Assembly: GCF_002251795.1 (NCBI RefSeq)
Contig: NZ_NOXU01000031.1
Span: 682,001-746,000 of the forward strand
Origin: Niveispirillum lacus
Lineage (GTDB): Bacteria; Pseudomonadota; Alphaproteobacteria; Azospirillales; Azospirillaceae
DNA length: 64,000 nt
Direction: 5' to 3'
The notes beneath the pieces are model-generated. The model saw nothing but the letters and a program-made list of their open reading frames with translations, did not search any database and was not told the DNA's origin. Of the stretch, positions 37,482 to 46,778 are shown piece after piece. The position numbers were made by a program, and so were the translations under genes. Position 1 is the stretch's first letter. The number at the start of each line of letters is the position of its first letter.

Positions 37482-38567
37482 ATGGCCGGGCCCGAGGAAC
37501 TGAGCGAAGAAGAACGCATGGCGGCCGAATGGGCTGCCATGGCCGATGAAGGGGCTGGCGACGCCTTTGGCGACATGGGCGGCGGCGGTGGTGGCGGTGC
37601 CACGCGCGTTCTTAATCAGGACGAAATCGACAGTCTGCTGGGTTTCGACAAGGACGGAGCCGGCGACGGCGACAATACTGGCGTTATGGCGCTGGTAAAC
37701 TCGGCGCTGGTGAATTACGAACGTCTGCCGATGCTGGAGGTGGTGTTTGACCGCCTCGTTCGCATGATGTCGACAAGCCTGCGTAACTTCACCTCCGACA
37801 ATGTCGAAGTCTCACTGGACCAGATCAGTTCGGTGCGTTTCGGCGATTACCTGAATTCTATTCCGCTGCCGGCCATGCTTGCCGTATTCAAAGCGGAAGA
37901 ATGGGATAATTACGGGCTGATGGTCATCGACTCGGCCCTGATCTATTCTATCGTGGACGTGCTGCTGGGCGGTCGGCGTGGTACCGCGGCGATGCGTATT
38001 GAAGGCCGCCCCTATACGACCATCGAACGTAACCTGGTTGAACGTATGGTGCATGTGGTCCTGTCGGACCTGTCGGCGGCGTTTGACCCACTATCGCCGG
38101 TCACCTTCCGTTTTGACCGGCTGGAAACCAACCCCCGCTTTGCCACCATCGCACGACAAGCCAATGCCGCCGTGCTGGTCAAGCTGCGCATCGACATGGA
38201 AGATCGTGGCGGGCGTCTGGAACTGCTGATCCCCTACGCAACGCTGGAACCTGTGCGCGAACTGCTGTTGCAGATGTTCATGGGTGAAAAATTCGGTCGC
38301 GACAGCATTTGGGAAACCCACCTGGCATCCGAACTCTGGATGACGGATGTGCATCTGTCCGCCGTCCTGGACGAGATCGTGCTGCCGCTGAGCGAGGTGA
38401 TGGCCTGGCGGGTTGGCAGCCGGGTGCTGCTGAACGTGGCCCCGGACGAGACGATCGAACTGCGCTGCGGTGATGTGCCGATGTTCCTGGGCCGAATGGG
38501 CCGTAAGGGTGGTAACATCGCTGTCCGTATCGACAAGGAATCCCCGAAACCGGAGACGCAGCCATGA
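37482..38567 (+). CDS. fliM: flagellar motor switch protein FliM
   Basis: FliM forms the C-ring middle and binds phosphorylated CheY. The 361-residue product has the CheY-binding peptide LNQDEIDSLLGF, but at residues 44-55 rather than at the very N-terminus, behind an acidic and glycine-rich extension (GEE/GGGGGGG) of about 40 residues. The middle domain shows YERLPMLEVVFDRLVRMM and LRNFTSDNVEVSL, and the C-terminal SpoA/FliN-like domain has LNVAPDETIELRCGDVPMFLGRMGRKGGNIAV. A GGGGAAG ribosome site precedes the ATG. It overlaps the next gene by four bases (ATGA). Confidence 0.95.
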   Translation: MAGPEELSEEERMAAEWAAMADEGAGDAFGDMGGGGGGGATRVLNQDEIDSLLGFDKDGAGDGDNTGVMALVNSALVNYERLPMLEVVFDRLVRMMSTSLRNFTSDNVEVSLDQISSVRFGDYLNSIPLPAMLAVFKAEEWDNYGLMVIDSALIYSIVDVLLGGRRGTAAMRIEGRPYTTIERNLVERMVHVVLSDLSAAFDPLSPVTFRFDRLETNPRFATIARQANAAVLVKLRIDMEDRGGRLELLIPYATLEPVRELLLQMFMGEKFGRDSIWETHLASELWMTDVHLSAVLDEIVLPLSEVMAWRVGSRVLLNVAPDETIELRCGDVPMFLGRMGRKGGNIAVRIDKESPKPETQP

Positions 38568-39103
38568 TCGCCTCCATCCTGTCCCTGTTGCTGGATGTGG
38601 CCATCGTCGGCCTTCTGGTGGCCACCATCATTTATGCCCTGCGCTTGAACCGGCAATTATCCGCGGTCAAGGAAAGCCGGGCCGAGCTGGAAGAACTGGT
38701 TAAAGGCTTCGCCGAGGCTACGGCCCAGGCCGACAGCTCTGTGAAAGGCATGCGTAAAACTGCGCAGGAGTCGGGGGAAAACCTGTCCGCTCTGATCAAT
38801 CGTGCCCAGACCTTAAAAGAGGAAATGGAGCTGATTGTTCAGGCGGCTGATGGGTTGGCTAACCGACTGGAGGCCGCGTCGGGCAAGGCGCGGGCTGCCG
38901 TGATGAATGCGGCCCCGGCCGCCCCGGTGGCGCCCGCCCCTTTGGCGGCGCGTCCAGCCGGAGCCCCTGCGCCGTCGGCCCCGCGACCGGCGGCGGCAGC
39001 ATCGGCGCCGTCGGCGCCGCCCGCTCCAACGACGGCCGGGGCTGAACCCCGATCGCGCGCGGAGAAGGAGTTGTTGCAGGCGCTGGAGAATCTGCGGCAA
39101 TGA
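38564..39103 (+). CDS. DUF6468 flagellar-operon membrane protein
   Basis: A 179-residue protein of the DUF6468 type, found in flagellar operons of Rhodospirillales; function unknown. It has one N-terminal membrane helix at about 3-24 (ASILSLLLDVAIVGLLVATIIY), then a long charged helical region with coiled-coil spacing (LRLNRQLSAVKESRAELEELVKGFAEATAQ, KTAQESGENLSALINRAQTLKEEMELIVQAADGL), and a Pro/Ala-rich C-terminal tail of about 60 residues. Start and stop overlap fliM and the motE-like gene by four bases (ATGA), so it is translated in step with both. A coupling or anchoring part of the motor is plausible. Confidence 0.75.
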   Translation: MIASILSLLLDVAIVGLLVATIIYALRLNRQLSAVKESRAELEELVKGFAEATAQADSSVKGMRKTAQESGENLSALINRAQTLKEEMELIVQAADGLANRLEAASGKARAAVMNAAPAAPVAPAPLAARPAGAPAPSAPRPAAAASAPSAPPAPTTAGAEPRSRAEKELLQALENLRQ

Positions 39104-40041
39104 CCGACACGTCCAGCCCGTCCGCCGCCAAACCAGTGGTCAAGCCCGTTACCGGCGCAAAACCGGCAGCAAAACCCGCCGCACGCCCTGTAGCTCGCAA
39201 GGTGCCGCCAAAGCCGGCAAAGCCGCGTCGTGCGCTGATGCGTCCTGGGCTGCTGCCGGCTACGATCTTCGTGGCGACTCTGGTCTTGGGGTTCAAGGTT
39301 GGTGATATCTGGCTGACGATCTCCACCGGCAAGGGCCTGTCGTTGATCCCGTCATCGGTGGCGGAGGAAACGGTCCCACAGGGCCTGCCTGCGGCGACAG
39401 CAGCGTCGGCCAGCGCGACGCCGCCCCCTGTTGCGCCGGGTCCCACAACCACTCTCGCCGTCCCGCCTGCCCCCGCGCCCGCCATACCCGTTCCGACGCA
39501 GGTGGCTCAGGCACCACAGACACAGCCGTCCACCGCCCCGGCGCAGGCACCACCCGCGACGGAGCCGGCATCACAACCGGCCGATGCCCCGAGCCCCGCC
39601 CCTTCCGGCACGCCGGGCCAGGGTTTCACCCCCACGGAGGTGGAACTGCTCCAACGCCTGCAGGAGCGGCGGGAGCAACTGGACAGCCGGGCACGCGAGC
39701 TGGACCAGCGCGAAGCCATGCTGACCGCCGCCGAGACACGATTCGACCAGAAAATCACTGAACTTCAGAACCTGAAGAAGGAAATCCAGGGGCTTCTGAC
39801 ACAGGCAAATGCTGAACAGCAGGCCCAGTTGGACAGTCTTGTGAAGATTTATGAGACGATGAAACCGGCGGATGCTGCAAAAATCTTCAACAACCTGGAA
39901 AATGATGTGTTGCTGAACGTGATCAGCCGCATGAAGGAAGCCAAGGTCGCCCCTGTCTTTGCCGCCATGGACGAAAAGCGGGCGCAGGAGGTTACCATCC
40001 TTCTGGCTGCACGGAAGAGACTGCCCACCGTGCCAGAATGA
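39100..40041 (+). CDS. motE: MotE-like flagellar motility protein
   Basis: A 313-residue protein resembling MotE of Sinorhizobium, a periplasmic or membrane-linked chaperone for the MotC stator partner. A short basic N-terminal stretch precedes a membrane helix near 47-67 (PGLLPATIFVATLVLGFKVGDIW), a long Pro/Ala/Thr-rich linker, and a coiled coil at about 190-255 (ELLQRLQERREQLDSRAREL and following). The end has the MgtE-N-like repeat LVKIYETMKPADAAKIFNNL, VLLNVISRMKEAKVAPVFAAM and RAQEVTILLAARKRLP, the diagnostic part. It overlaps DUF6468 by four bases. The similarity is to domain type; the exact role in this organism is inferred. Confidence 0.82.
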   Translation: MTDTSSPSAAKPVVKPVTGAKPAAKPAARPVARKVPPKPAKPRRALMRPGLLPATIFVATLVLGFKVGDIWLTISTGKGLSLIPSSVAEETVPQGLPAATAASASATPPPVAPGPTTTLAVPPAPAPAIPVPTQVAQAPQTQPSTAPAQAPPATEPASQPADAPSPAPSGTPGQGFTPTEVELLQRLQERREQLDSRARELDQREAMLTAAETRFDQKITELQNLKKEIQGLLTQANAEQQAQLDSLVKIYETMKPADAAKIFNNLENDVLLNVISRMKEAKVAPVFAAMDEKRAQEVTILLAARKRLPTVPE

Positions 40042-40124
40042 TTGTATGAAGGGCGGGGGGAGCCTGTCCCCCCGTTATCCGGCGCCCCGCCAGCCCCGCA
40101 TTATCGCGCTTCGAAGGTGTTCTG

Positions 40125-40775
40125 ATGTTCCGCACCGCCACTGCCACCGACCCCGTTCTTCAGGAACGGCTGGACAATGCCCGTTCCGAAGCGCGCCAGC
40201 CGCTGTCACGTGAAGAGGTGGCGACCATTGTCGCGTCGGTTCTGTCCTCCATGGGCGGCGACATGGGGCAGCATGACCTCCATCTTTATGCCGAACTGGA
40301 AGGACTGGCGCGGTTTATCAACAACGCGAAGAAGGAGATCGCCAGCATCCAGCCGGCCGATATCCATTCCGAGCATATCCCATTAGCGACCGATGAACTG
40401 GACGCGGTGGTCGGCGCCACGGAAGATGCGACCAACCGTATCATGGATGCCTGTGACCAGATGATGGCATTGGCCGGCGATGTGCCGGCAGAAGTGTCCA
40501 ACAAGCTGATGGACATCACCACCGGCATCTATGAGGCCTGCAATTTTCAGGACATTACCGGCCAGCGTATCACCAAGGTGGTCCGCGCCCTGAAACATAT
40601 CGAACAGAAGGTCGAAGCCTTGCTGGTGGCCCTTGGTGAGGAAGTGCAGCGCCGCCACCCGACCATGGAGACCGCCGCCACGCCCGACACGCCGTCCGAT
40701 GCCAAGCTGTTGAATGGTCCGTCCATGCCCGGCGCGGGTATCGACCAGGCCTTCATCGACAGTCTGTTTGATTGA
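40125..40775 (+). CDS. cheZ: protein phosphatase CheZ
   Basis: CheZ speeds dephosphorylation of CheY-P, resetting the flagellar switch. The 216-residue protein is nearly all helix with the long hairpin of the family. The catalytic motif is NFQDITGQRITKVV at about 140-153, equivalent to the FQDLTGQ of enterobacterial CheZ, whose Gln reaches into the CheY active site. The C-terminal peptide IDQAFIDSLFD matches the CheY-tethering tail. Its presence in the flagellar operon beside fliM is common in alphaproteobacteria that use CheZ. The start ATG (MFRTATATDP) is preceded by GGTGTTCTG, a modest ribosome site. Confidence 0.9.
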   Translation: MFRTATATDPVLQERLDNARSEARQPLSREEVATIVASVLSSMGGDMGQHDLHLYAELEGLARFINNAKKEIASIQPADIHSEHIPLATDELDAVVGATEDATNRIMDACDQMMALAGDVPAEVSNKLMDITTGIYEACNFQDITGQRITKVVRALKHIEQKVEALLVALGEEVQRRHPTMETAATPDTPSDAKLLNGPSMPGAGIDQAFIDSLFD

Positions 40776-40781
40776 GGTTGA

Positions 40782-41462
40782 ATGCCCGAGACGCACACAT
40801 CCGGCAGCACCGATCCTGACTCGGCGGTTCCCCTGCGGTTCGGCGCGTCCGCAAACCGACAGGAGGGCGGGGATGGGGCGACCATGCTCTATCTCGGTGT
40901 GTTTATCCTGCTGCTGGCCTTCTTCATCCTGTTGAACAGCATCTCGCATTTCCATGACGAGAAGGTGGGCGCGGTTATCCGCAGCGTTGATGAGGCCTTT
41001 TCCACCCAGGCTCTGTTGACAGGCTCTCCTGGCGACCGGCAGCAGGCCCGGCGTGAGGCGGCGCGTGCCATCCAGGATCTGGGTGACCTGATCCGGGCGG
41101 ATCTGCCGCTTGCCAAGGTTGAGGCAGGGGATCAGACGGGGACATTGGTGGTGTCGCTGCCGGTTGATAACCTGTTCCTCGCCGATGGCAGTGCCATCCG
41201 GCCCAGTCATCAGGCACTGATGGAACGGATGGCGCGGGCGTTGGAGCCGCGCCGGCACGGCGTATCGGTGCGGGCGGAGTTTTTGTTTGCCACCACAGGG
41301 GCGGCCGACCGGGCGGCCCTGGTAACCCGCGCCGGTGTGCTGGCCCGGTCTGTCACGGCGTTGGGGGCCGATCCCGCTTCCTTGTCGGTCGGAATGGAAC
41401 CTGGTACGCAAACAGGTCAGGTGCGCCTGCTGTTCACCCTTCAGACGGGGGAGGGGCCATGA
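40782..41462 (+). CDS. MotB-like protein without the proton-binding Asp
   Basis: A 226-residue protein with one membrane helix at about 35-54 (MLYLGVFILLLAFFILLNSI) followed by a periplasmic region that resembles an OmpA/MotB module in outline (VSLPVDNLFLADGSAIRPSHQALMERMARALEP). Aligning its helix to MotB places Gly39 where MotB carries the essential aspartate, so it probably cannot conduct ions. The peptidoglycan-binding part is also degenerate. It may be a structural subunit of the stator or of the adjacent MotB-like protein. It overlaps the next gene by four bases (ATGA). Confidence 0.72.
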   Translation: MPETHTSGSTDPDSAVPLRFGASANRQEGGDGATMLYLGVFILLLAFFILLNSISHFHDEKVGAVIRSVDEAFSTQALLTGSPGDRQQARREAARAIQDLGDLIRADLPLAKVEAGDQTGTLVVSLPVDNLFLADGSAIRPSHQALMERMARALEPRRHGVSVRAEFLFATTGAADRAALVTRAGVLARSVTALGADPASLSVGMEPGTQTGQVRLLFTLQTGEGP

Positions 41463-42160
41463 TGACGCCACCCCGGTCCCCTCATTCCCCGTTCAGCTTT
41501 GCCACACCAGCCACCCCGTCGGCCAAGGCCTGGCTGGTTACCTTTTCCGATCTGATCTGTCTGCTACTGACCTTTTTTGTGATGCTTTATGCCATGTCGG
41601 AGCCTGACCCCGCCCGGTACAAGGCCCTGGCGGCCGGCGTGCCGGGGGCGGACCCGATGCAGGTCGGAGAGCAGCGGGCAGAGGCGGCCTTTTCTGCTGC
41701 CAGCCTGGATCGTGGCAAGGCTATCGATTTGGGTTATTTGGGCCGTGTCTTTGAAAGCCAGATGGCGGCAAACCCGGAATTGGCCGATATGCGCATTGCC
41801 CGTATTGATGGCAGCCTTGTCCTGTCCATGCCGTCCGACCTGCTGTTTGCGCCGGGTGACGCTGCCCTGTCGGCGGGGGGCAAACGCATCCTGTTCCTGA
41901 TGGGAGGTGTTGCTGCCAATATTGGCAATGCGTTAGACGTGGTCGGCCATGCAGATGCATCACCAGCCGGTGCGCGGTGGACCAGCAATTGGGAGTTATC
42001 GCTGGCCCGTGCGCAATCGGTCGCTGATGCGCTGCGGGAGGCAGGATATCTGCGGGATATCACCCTTCGCGGCCATGGTGACGGTCAGTCGGGTGGGATG
42101 GTTCGGGCTGAGGCACGGCGGGTTGATCTGGTTGTTCGTGAACATGGGGACGGGTCATGA
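41459..42160 (+). CDS. MotB-family flagellar stator protein
   Basis: A 233-residue MotB-type protein. The single membrane helix is at about 26-46 (LVTFSDLICLLLTFFVMLYAM), and Asp31 in TFSDL sits exactly where MotB has its proton-binding aspartate. The C-terminal OmpA-like domain has VVGHADASPAGARWTSNWELSLARAQSVADAL and the RRVDLVV end, the peptidoglycan-anchoring motif. It would act with a MotA partner not present in the window. It is coupled by ATGA overlaps to the genes on both sides. The acronym motB is avoided because a second MotB-like gene precedes it. Confidence 0.82.
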   Translation: MMTPPRSPHSPFSFATPATPSAKAWLVTFSDLICLLLTFFVMLYAMSEPDPARYKALAAGVPGADPMQVGEQRAEAAFSAASLDRGKAIDLGYLGRVFESQMAANPELADMRIARIDGSLVLSMPSDLLFAPGDAALSAGGKRILFLMGGVAANIGNALDVVGHADASPAGARWTSNWELSLARAQSVADALREAGYLRDITLRGHGDGQSGGMVRAEARRVDLVVREHGDGS

Positions 42161-45100
42161 AGACTTCCCGCCTTCTGAACACGACACTAGCCCTGTCGGT
42201 TGCCGCGGTGGCGCTGCTGTCCGTTCCGGCAGGGGCGCAGCAACCCGCACCGACGGCCGCCAACGCTGCGCCGGCAGCCCCCCGCGTTCCAGTTCGCAGT
42301 GGGGTCCATCCCGACTATAGCCGCCTTGTGTTCGACTGGCCACGGGAGGTCGCCTACACTGTAGAACAGGCCGGTGCATCGGTCAGCGTGCGGTTCCCCG
42401 TGGCCGCACAGATCGACCTTGCTGGCGTGTTGCGGGCCCGGCCCAGCCGTATCAACGGTCTGACACAGGCATCGGCCGATGGTGCGGTGACGGTGCGCTT
42501 CGACATTCCGGCCGGTGCCGGTATCCGACATAGCCGTGCAGGCAACCGGATTGTGCTGGATGTCCTGGACAGGCCGCCCACCGGAACCCAAGCCGCCCCG
42601 GCCGCTACGCCGCCGTCGACGACCCAGACTGCCAGCAGCACCGCTGCGCCGGCATCGGCACCGGCACAAGGCCAGCAGACGGGCTCCCGACCTGTCGATC
42701 CCCGATCCGCACGGGAAGGGGCGCCGCTTTACCAGCTTCGCGGCAATGGCATCCCGGCTGCTGCGGGGGGAACGGCGGCGCCCGCTCCTTCGGTTGCCGC
42801 CGCCTCGGGAGCGCCCACACCGTTGGTGCCGCCACCGGCTGCTACACCGCTTGCCCCTCCGCCGCCCGTCGCGGCAACACCCGTGCCGCAACAGCCGGTC
42901 ACTGCACCACCAGCAGTGGCACCTGCGGCCGCTGCGCCACCCGTACCGGCACCGACTGTTGCGGCAGCCTCGGTCCCTGCGGCCCCGTCCGAGCCGGTCT
43001 CGGCACCAGTCATGCTAACGTTTGATCCAAAGGTTGCGCGGACAGCCGCAATTTTTGAACGCGCTGGTTTTCTTTATGTGCTGTTCGGGGAACCGGTTCC
43101 GGCAGACACGGCACCGGCCATACCGCCAGAACTCCAGGTCGCTGTAGAACCGGTGGCAGTGGACGGTGGCGGCGGTTATCGCCTGCCAATGCCTGCTGTG
43201 GTGCAGGCCGCAGTCAAACGCGATGGCACTGCCTGGCAGGTGGTTCTGTCGCGCACCAGCGAGATGGACGATGCAGCCGTTTCCAGCAGCAGCATCCAGC
43301 CAAAGCCCGATCCGGATTTTGCCCTTGGTTCCCGGCTGGTTATTCCGGCGGCCGAGGCGGAGCGGGTGATCCCGTTCAAGGATCCTGTGGTCGGCGACAC
43401 CCTGTTTGTAATCCCGCTTCCCCTGCCGGGCCAGCATGTACAGGCGCCGCTGCGCTATACCGAAGCACAGTTTCTGCCGACATTGCAGGGCGTGGTGGTC
43501 CGCGCCCTGGACGACCGGCTTTCGGTGCAGCCGGTGCGTGAAGGGGTGGAAGTGACGGTGCCTGGCGGCCTGCGCCTGTCGCCGCCGGCCGATGTGGCGG
43601 CGGCAATCCCACCGCCCCCGCCGCCGGTCGAGCAGGAGAAATTGTTCGATTTCAAGCGTTGGGGTCAGGTGCCGGTTAAGGATTATATCAAGACCCGACA
43701 GGCCCGCTGGGACCGTCTGGCCGACCTTCCGGAAGCGGAGAAAACCCGCGGCCGGCTTGATATTGCCCGTTTCTATCTGGCCAACGGCATGGGGTACGAG
43801 GCACTCGGCATGTTGAGCCGCGTGCAGACCCTGCAGCCTGATGTCGATCGGCGGGCGGAGTTCCTCGCGATCCGCGGCATCGGACGGGTCTTGACCGGCG
43901 ATTTTGCCGGCGGTCTGGCTGATCTGTCGAACCGGCAACTCGCCGATGAACCGGATGCTGCACTCTGGCGGGCCGCTTCCTTGGCAGGGCAAGGTGATTA
44001 TGCCGGTGCGCATGCAGGTTTCCAGGCGTCAAAAGACCTTTTGGATCGCTATCCGGAGCCGTTTTACACCGGTCTTGCCCTGGCGGCGGCCGATGCGGCC
44101 TTGCGTGTGAACCAGCCGGAAGCCGCAGCCCTGACTATGGATCGGGTGGCCAAACGCGGCGGCGAAACCGGGAACCAGGCAGCGGCAGTGCAGTATTTCC
44201 GTGGCGCCGTGTTCCGCGCGCTAGGCGATCATGATAAGGCCCTGTCTTACTTTAAGCAGGCACGGGACGGCCGTGATCGGCTGTATGCGATGCGGGCCAA
44301 GCGGGATTACATCGATACGGCCCTGGCTGCCGGTAAGATGGACCCGAAGGTCGCGGCCAAGCAGATGGAGGAAATGCGGTTTGCCTGGCGCGGTGATGCC
44401 CTTGAACTGTCCAACCTGCGCCGGATCGGGGAGGTCCATGCCCTGGCCGGAGATTACCCGCAGGCGTTTGACACCATGCGCCAGACCATTTCCGCCTTTC
44501 CCGACACGGCCGAGGCCAAGGAGATCGCGGCCGACATGACGCGGACCTTCACGGACCTGTTCGCCAAGGACGGGGCCGCGAAGATGACGCCGCTGGAGGC
44601 AATGGGGCTTTATGAGCAATATCGCGAACTGACCCCGCCCGGCCCTGAAGGCGACCTGATTATTCGCAGACTGGCGGAACGGCTGGTGGAAATCGACCTG
44701 CTGGACCGTGCGGCACAATTGCTGGATCATCAGGTTCAATATCGCCTGGCCGGCGCGGAAAAGGCGCAGGTCGGGACGCGGCTGGCCGGTATTCGGTTGC
44801 TGGACGGCAAACCAGAAGAGGCCGTGGCCGCGCTGGATAAAAGCACCGTGCCGGAAATTACCCCGGAACTGGCAGAAGAGCGGAAGTTACTGCGTGCCCG
44901 GGCTCTTTCGCAGATCGACAAGGGGGCGGAGGCGGTGCAACTGCTGGCCGCAGATCAGTCCCGCCTTGCCAATTTGCTGCGGATTGATATCGCCATGCGG
45001 GACAAGCAATGGAAAGCCGCTGCCCAGGCTCTGGCTGATGTCATTGGCCCGCCCCCGGCGCCTGGCACCACCCTGGACCCGCAGGTTTCAAGTCTGGTCG

Positions 45101-45384
45101 TGAACCGGGCGACGGCACTGTCGCTGGCGGGGGACAATGCCGGGCTGGACACGCTTCGCCGGGATTTCGGGCCGGCGATGGAAAAGACCAAGGATGCGAC
45201 CTTCTTCCGCCTGCTGACCCGGCCGGAGGAGTCGGCGGGGCTGGCCGATGCCAATACCATCCGTCAGCGTATCACTGAGATCGACCTGTTCCGCAGTTTC
45301 CTGGACAATTACCGCACCGCCCGCCAGGAAGCAGCCACTCCGCCGCCGGCAACGCCCGCCGGACCGGCACAGCCGCCGTCGTGA
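42157..45384 (+). CDS. large secreted TPR protein of the flagellar operon
   Basis: A 1075-residue protein with a signal peptide (about residues 1-28, TLALSVAAVALLSVPAGAQQ). A beta-rich N-terminal part (residues 45-145, SRLVFDWPREVAYTVEQ, AGASVSVRFP, NRIVLDVLD) resembles AMIN-type cell-envelope domains. A long Pro/Ala-rich linker follows to about 290, then another beta region with strand repeats, and from about 500 onward helical TPR-type repeats (AEKTRGRLDIARFYLANGMGYEALGML, GDYAGAHAGF, QRALGDHDKALSYFKQA in spirit). It ends in a Pro-rich tail. It is the last gene of the flagellar operon (ATGA overlap with the MotB gene). The function is unknown; position and secretion suggest a periplasmic scaffold for stators, perhaps analogous to MotC. 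Confidence 0.72.
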   Translation: MKTSRLLNTTLALSVAAVALLSVPAGAQQPAPTAANAAPAAPRVPVRSGVHPDYSRLVFDWPREVAYTVEQAGASVSVRFPVAAQIDLAGVLRARPSRINGLTQASADGAVTVRFDIPAGAGIRHSRAGNRIVLDVLDRPPTGTQAAPAATPPSTTQTASSTAAPASAPAQGQQTGSRPVDPRSAREGAPLYQLRGNGIPAAAGGTAAPAPSVAAASGAPTPLVPPPAATPLAPPPPVAATPVPQQPVTAPPAVAPAAAAPPVPAPTVAAASVPAAPSEPVSAPVMLTFDPKVARTAAIFERAGFLYVLFGEPVPADTAPAIPPELQVAVEPVAVDGGGGYRLPMPAVVQAAVKRDGTAWQVVLSRTSEMDDAAVSSSSIQPKPDPDFALGSRLVIPAAEAERVIPFKDPVVGDTLFVIPLPLPGQHVQAPLRYTEAQFLPTLQGVVVRALDDRLSVQPVREGVEVTVPGGLRLSPPADVAAAIPPPPPPVEQEKLFDFKRWGQVPVKDYIKTRQARWDRLADLPEAEKTRGRLDIARFYLANGMGYEALGMLSRVQTLQPDVDRRAEFLAIRGIGRVLTGDFAGGLADLSNRQLADEPDAALWRAASLAGQGDYAGAHAGFQASKDLLDRYPEPFYTGLALAAADAALRVNQPEAAALTMDRVAKRGGETGNQAAAVQYFRGAVFRALGDHDKALSYFKQARDGRDRLYAMRAKRDYIDTALAAGKMDPKVAAKQMEEMRFAWRGDALELSNLRRIGEVHALAGDYPQAFDTMRQTISAFPDTAEAKEIAADMTRTFTDLFAKDGAAKMTPLEAMGLYEQYRELTPPGPEGDLIIRRLAERLVEIDLLDRAAQLLDHQVQYRLAGAEKAQVGTRLAGIRLLDGKPEEAVAALDKSTVPEITPELAEERKLLRARALSQIDKGAEAVQLLAADQSRLANLLRIDIAMRDKQWKAAAQALADVIGPPPAPGTTLDPQVSSLVVNRATALSLAGDNAGLDTLRRDFGPAMEKTKDATFFRLLTRPEESAGLADANTIRQRITEIDLFRSFLDNYRTARQEAATPPPATPAGPAQPPS

Positions 45385-45461
45385 CCTTGAACATTGCGCC
45401 GCGCCGTGCCCATCTGAAATAGTGGGAACGGAACGGGATCGGCTGTGCGGGGATTTACCAG

Positions 45462-46754
45462 GTGTCGGGTTTGTTTGAAGCACAGGCGCCACGGCCGCTA
45501 GCCGACCGGCTGCGGCCGCAAAGCCTGGATCAGATGGTTGGCCAGGATCACCTTCTGCGCCCTGATGGTCCGATCGGCCGCATGATCGGATCGCGGCGCT
45601 TGGTCTCCATGATCCTTTGGGGACCGCCCGGCTGTGGCAAGACTACCCTGGCCCGGCTGCTGGCGCAGACAACCGACCTGCATTTTGAACCCCTCTCCGC
45701 CATTTTCAGTGGCGTGGCCGATCTGCGCAAAGTGTTTGAAGCGGCGAAATCCCGCCGGCAGGCGGGTCAGGGCACGCTGCTTTTCATTGATGAAATTCAT
45801 CGTTTCAACCGCTCACAACAGGACGGGTTCCTGCCCTATGTGGAGGATGGGACCGTTACGCTGGTGGGGGCAACGACGGAAAATCCCAGCTTCGAACTGA
45901 ACGCCGCCTTGTTGTCGCGGGCACAGGTGTTTGTGTTGAACAGGTTGGATGATGCGGCCCTTGAGAAGCTGCTGCAACGGGCGGAAGCTGAGGAGGAGCG
46001 GCCCTTGCCGCTGGACGCGGATGCCCGCGCCTCGGTCAAGGCCTTGGCCGATGGTGACGGGCGCTATTGCCTGAACCTGTGCGAGGAACTGTTTGCGCTG
46101 CCGGCAGACACGATGCTGGACACCAATGCCCTGGCCAGTGCGGTTCAGCGGCGGATGCCTCTCTATGACAAGGCGCAGGAGGGCCATTACAATCTGATTT
46201 CTGCGCTGCATAAATCCCTGCGCGGATCGGACACGGATGCGGCACTCTACTGGTATGCCCGCATGCTGGCCGGGGGCGAGGATCCGCGTTACATCGCACG
46301 GCGCCTGACAAGGTTCGCGGTAGAGGATATCGGCATGGCCGACCCGGCGGCCCTGACCCAGGCGACAGCGGCGTGGGAAGCCTACGAACGGCTGGGCAGC
46401 CCGGAGGGGGAACTGGCGATCGCACAACTGGTCATCTATCTGGGCACGGCGCCCAAATCGAATGCCGCCTATACCGCCTATAAGGAGGCTGTGCGGGCCG
46501 CCAAGGAGACGGGCAGCCTTTCGCCGCCCAAGCACATCCTGAACGCGCCTACCAAGCTGATGAAACAGCTTGGCTATGGTCACGGCTATCATTACGACCA
46601 TGACATGGCGGAAGGTTTCAGCGGCCAGAACTATTTCCCCGAGGAGATGGGGCGGCGCGCATTCTACCGCCCTGTCGAACGCGGTTTTGAGCGCGAGATC
46701 AAGAAACGCCAGGATTACTGGGCGCGGCTTCGGGTGGAGAAGGGTGGGGAGTGA
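45462..46754 (+). CDS. rarA: replication-associated recombination protein A (RarA/MgsA AAA ATPase)
   Basis: RarA is a tetrameric clamp-loader-like AAA+ ATPase acting at stalled forks. The 430-residue length is typical. It opens with PLADRLRPQSLDQMVGQDHLL, then Walker A GPPGCGKT at 54-61, sensor region DEIHRF at 110-115, GATTENPSFELNAALLSRAQVF, the FAVEDIGMADP segment and the C-terminal tetramerisation region ending in GYHYDHDMAEGFSGQNYFPEEMGRRAFYRP. The initiation codon is GTG (45462), giving MSGLF; no better start exists. It stands alone between the flagellar operon and a secreted DUF6250 gene. Confidence 0.95.
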   Translation: MSGLFEAQAPRPLADRLRPQSLDQMVGQDHLLRPDGPIGRMIGSRRLVSMILWGPPGCGKTTLARLLAQTTDLHFEPLSAIFSGVADLRKVFEAAKSRRQAGQGTLLFIDEIHRFNRSQQDGFLPYVEDGTVTLVGATTENPSFELNAALLSRAQVFVLNRLDDAALEKLLQRAEAEEERPLPLDADARASVKALADGDGRYCLNLCEELFALPADTMLDTNALASAVQRRMPLYDKAQEGHYNLISALHKSLRGSDTDAALYWYARMLAGGEDPRYIARRLTRFAVEDIGMADPAALTQATAAWEAYERLGSPEGELAIAQLVIYLGTAPKSNAAYTAYKEAVRAAKETGSLSPPKHILNAPTKLMKQLGYGHGYHYDHDMAEGFSGQNYFPEEMGRRAFYRPVERGFEREIKKRQDYWARLRVEKGGE

Positions 46755-46778
46755 GTTTTTTAGGAGTTTGCCAGTCGC

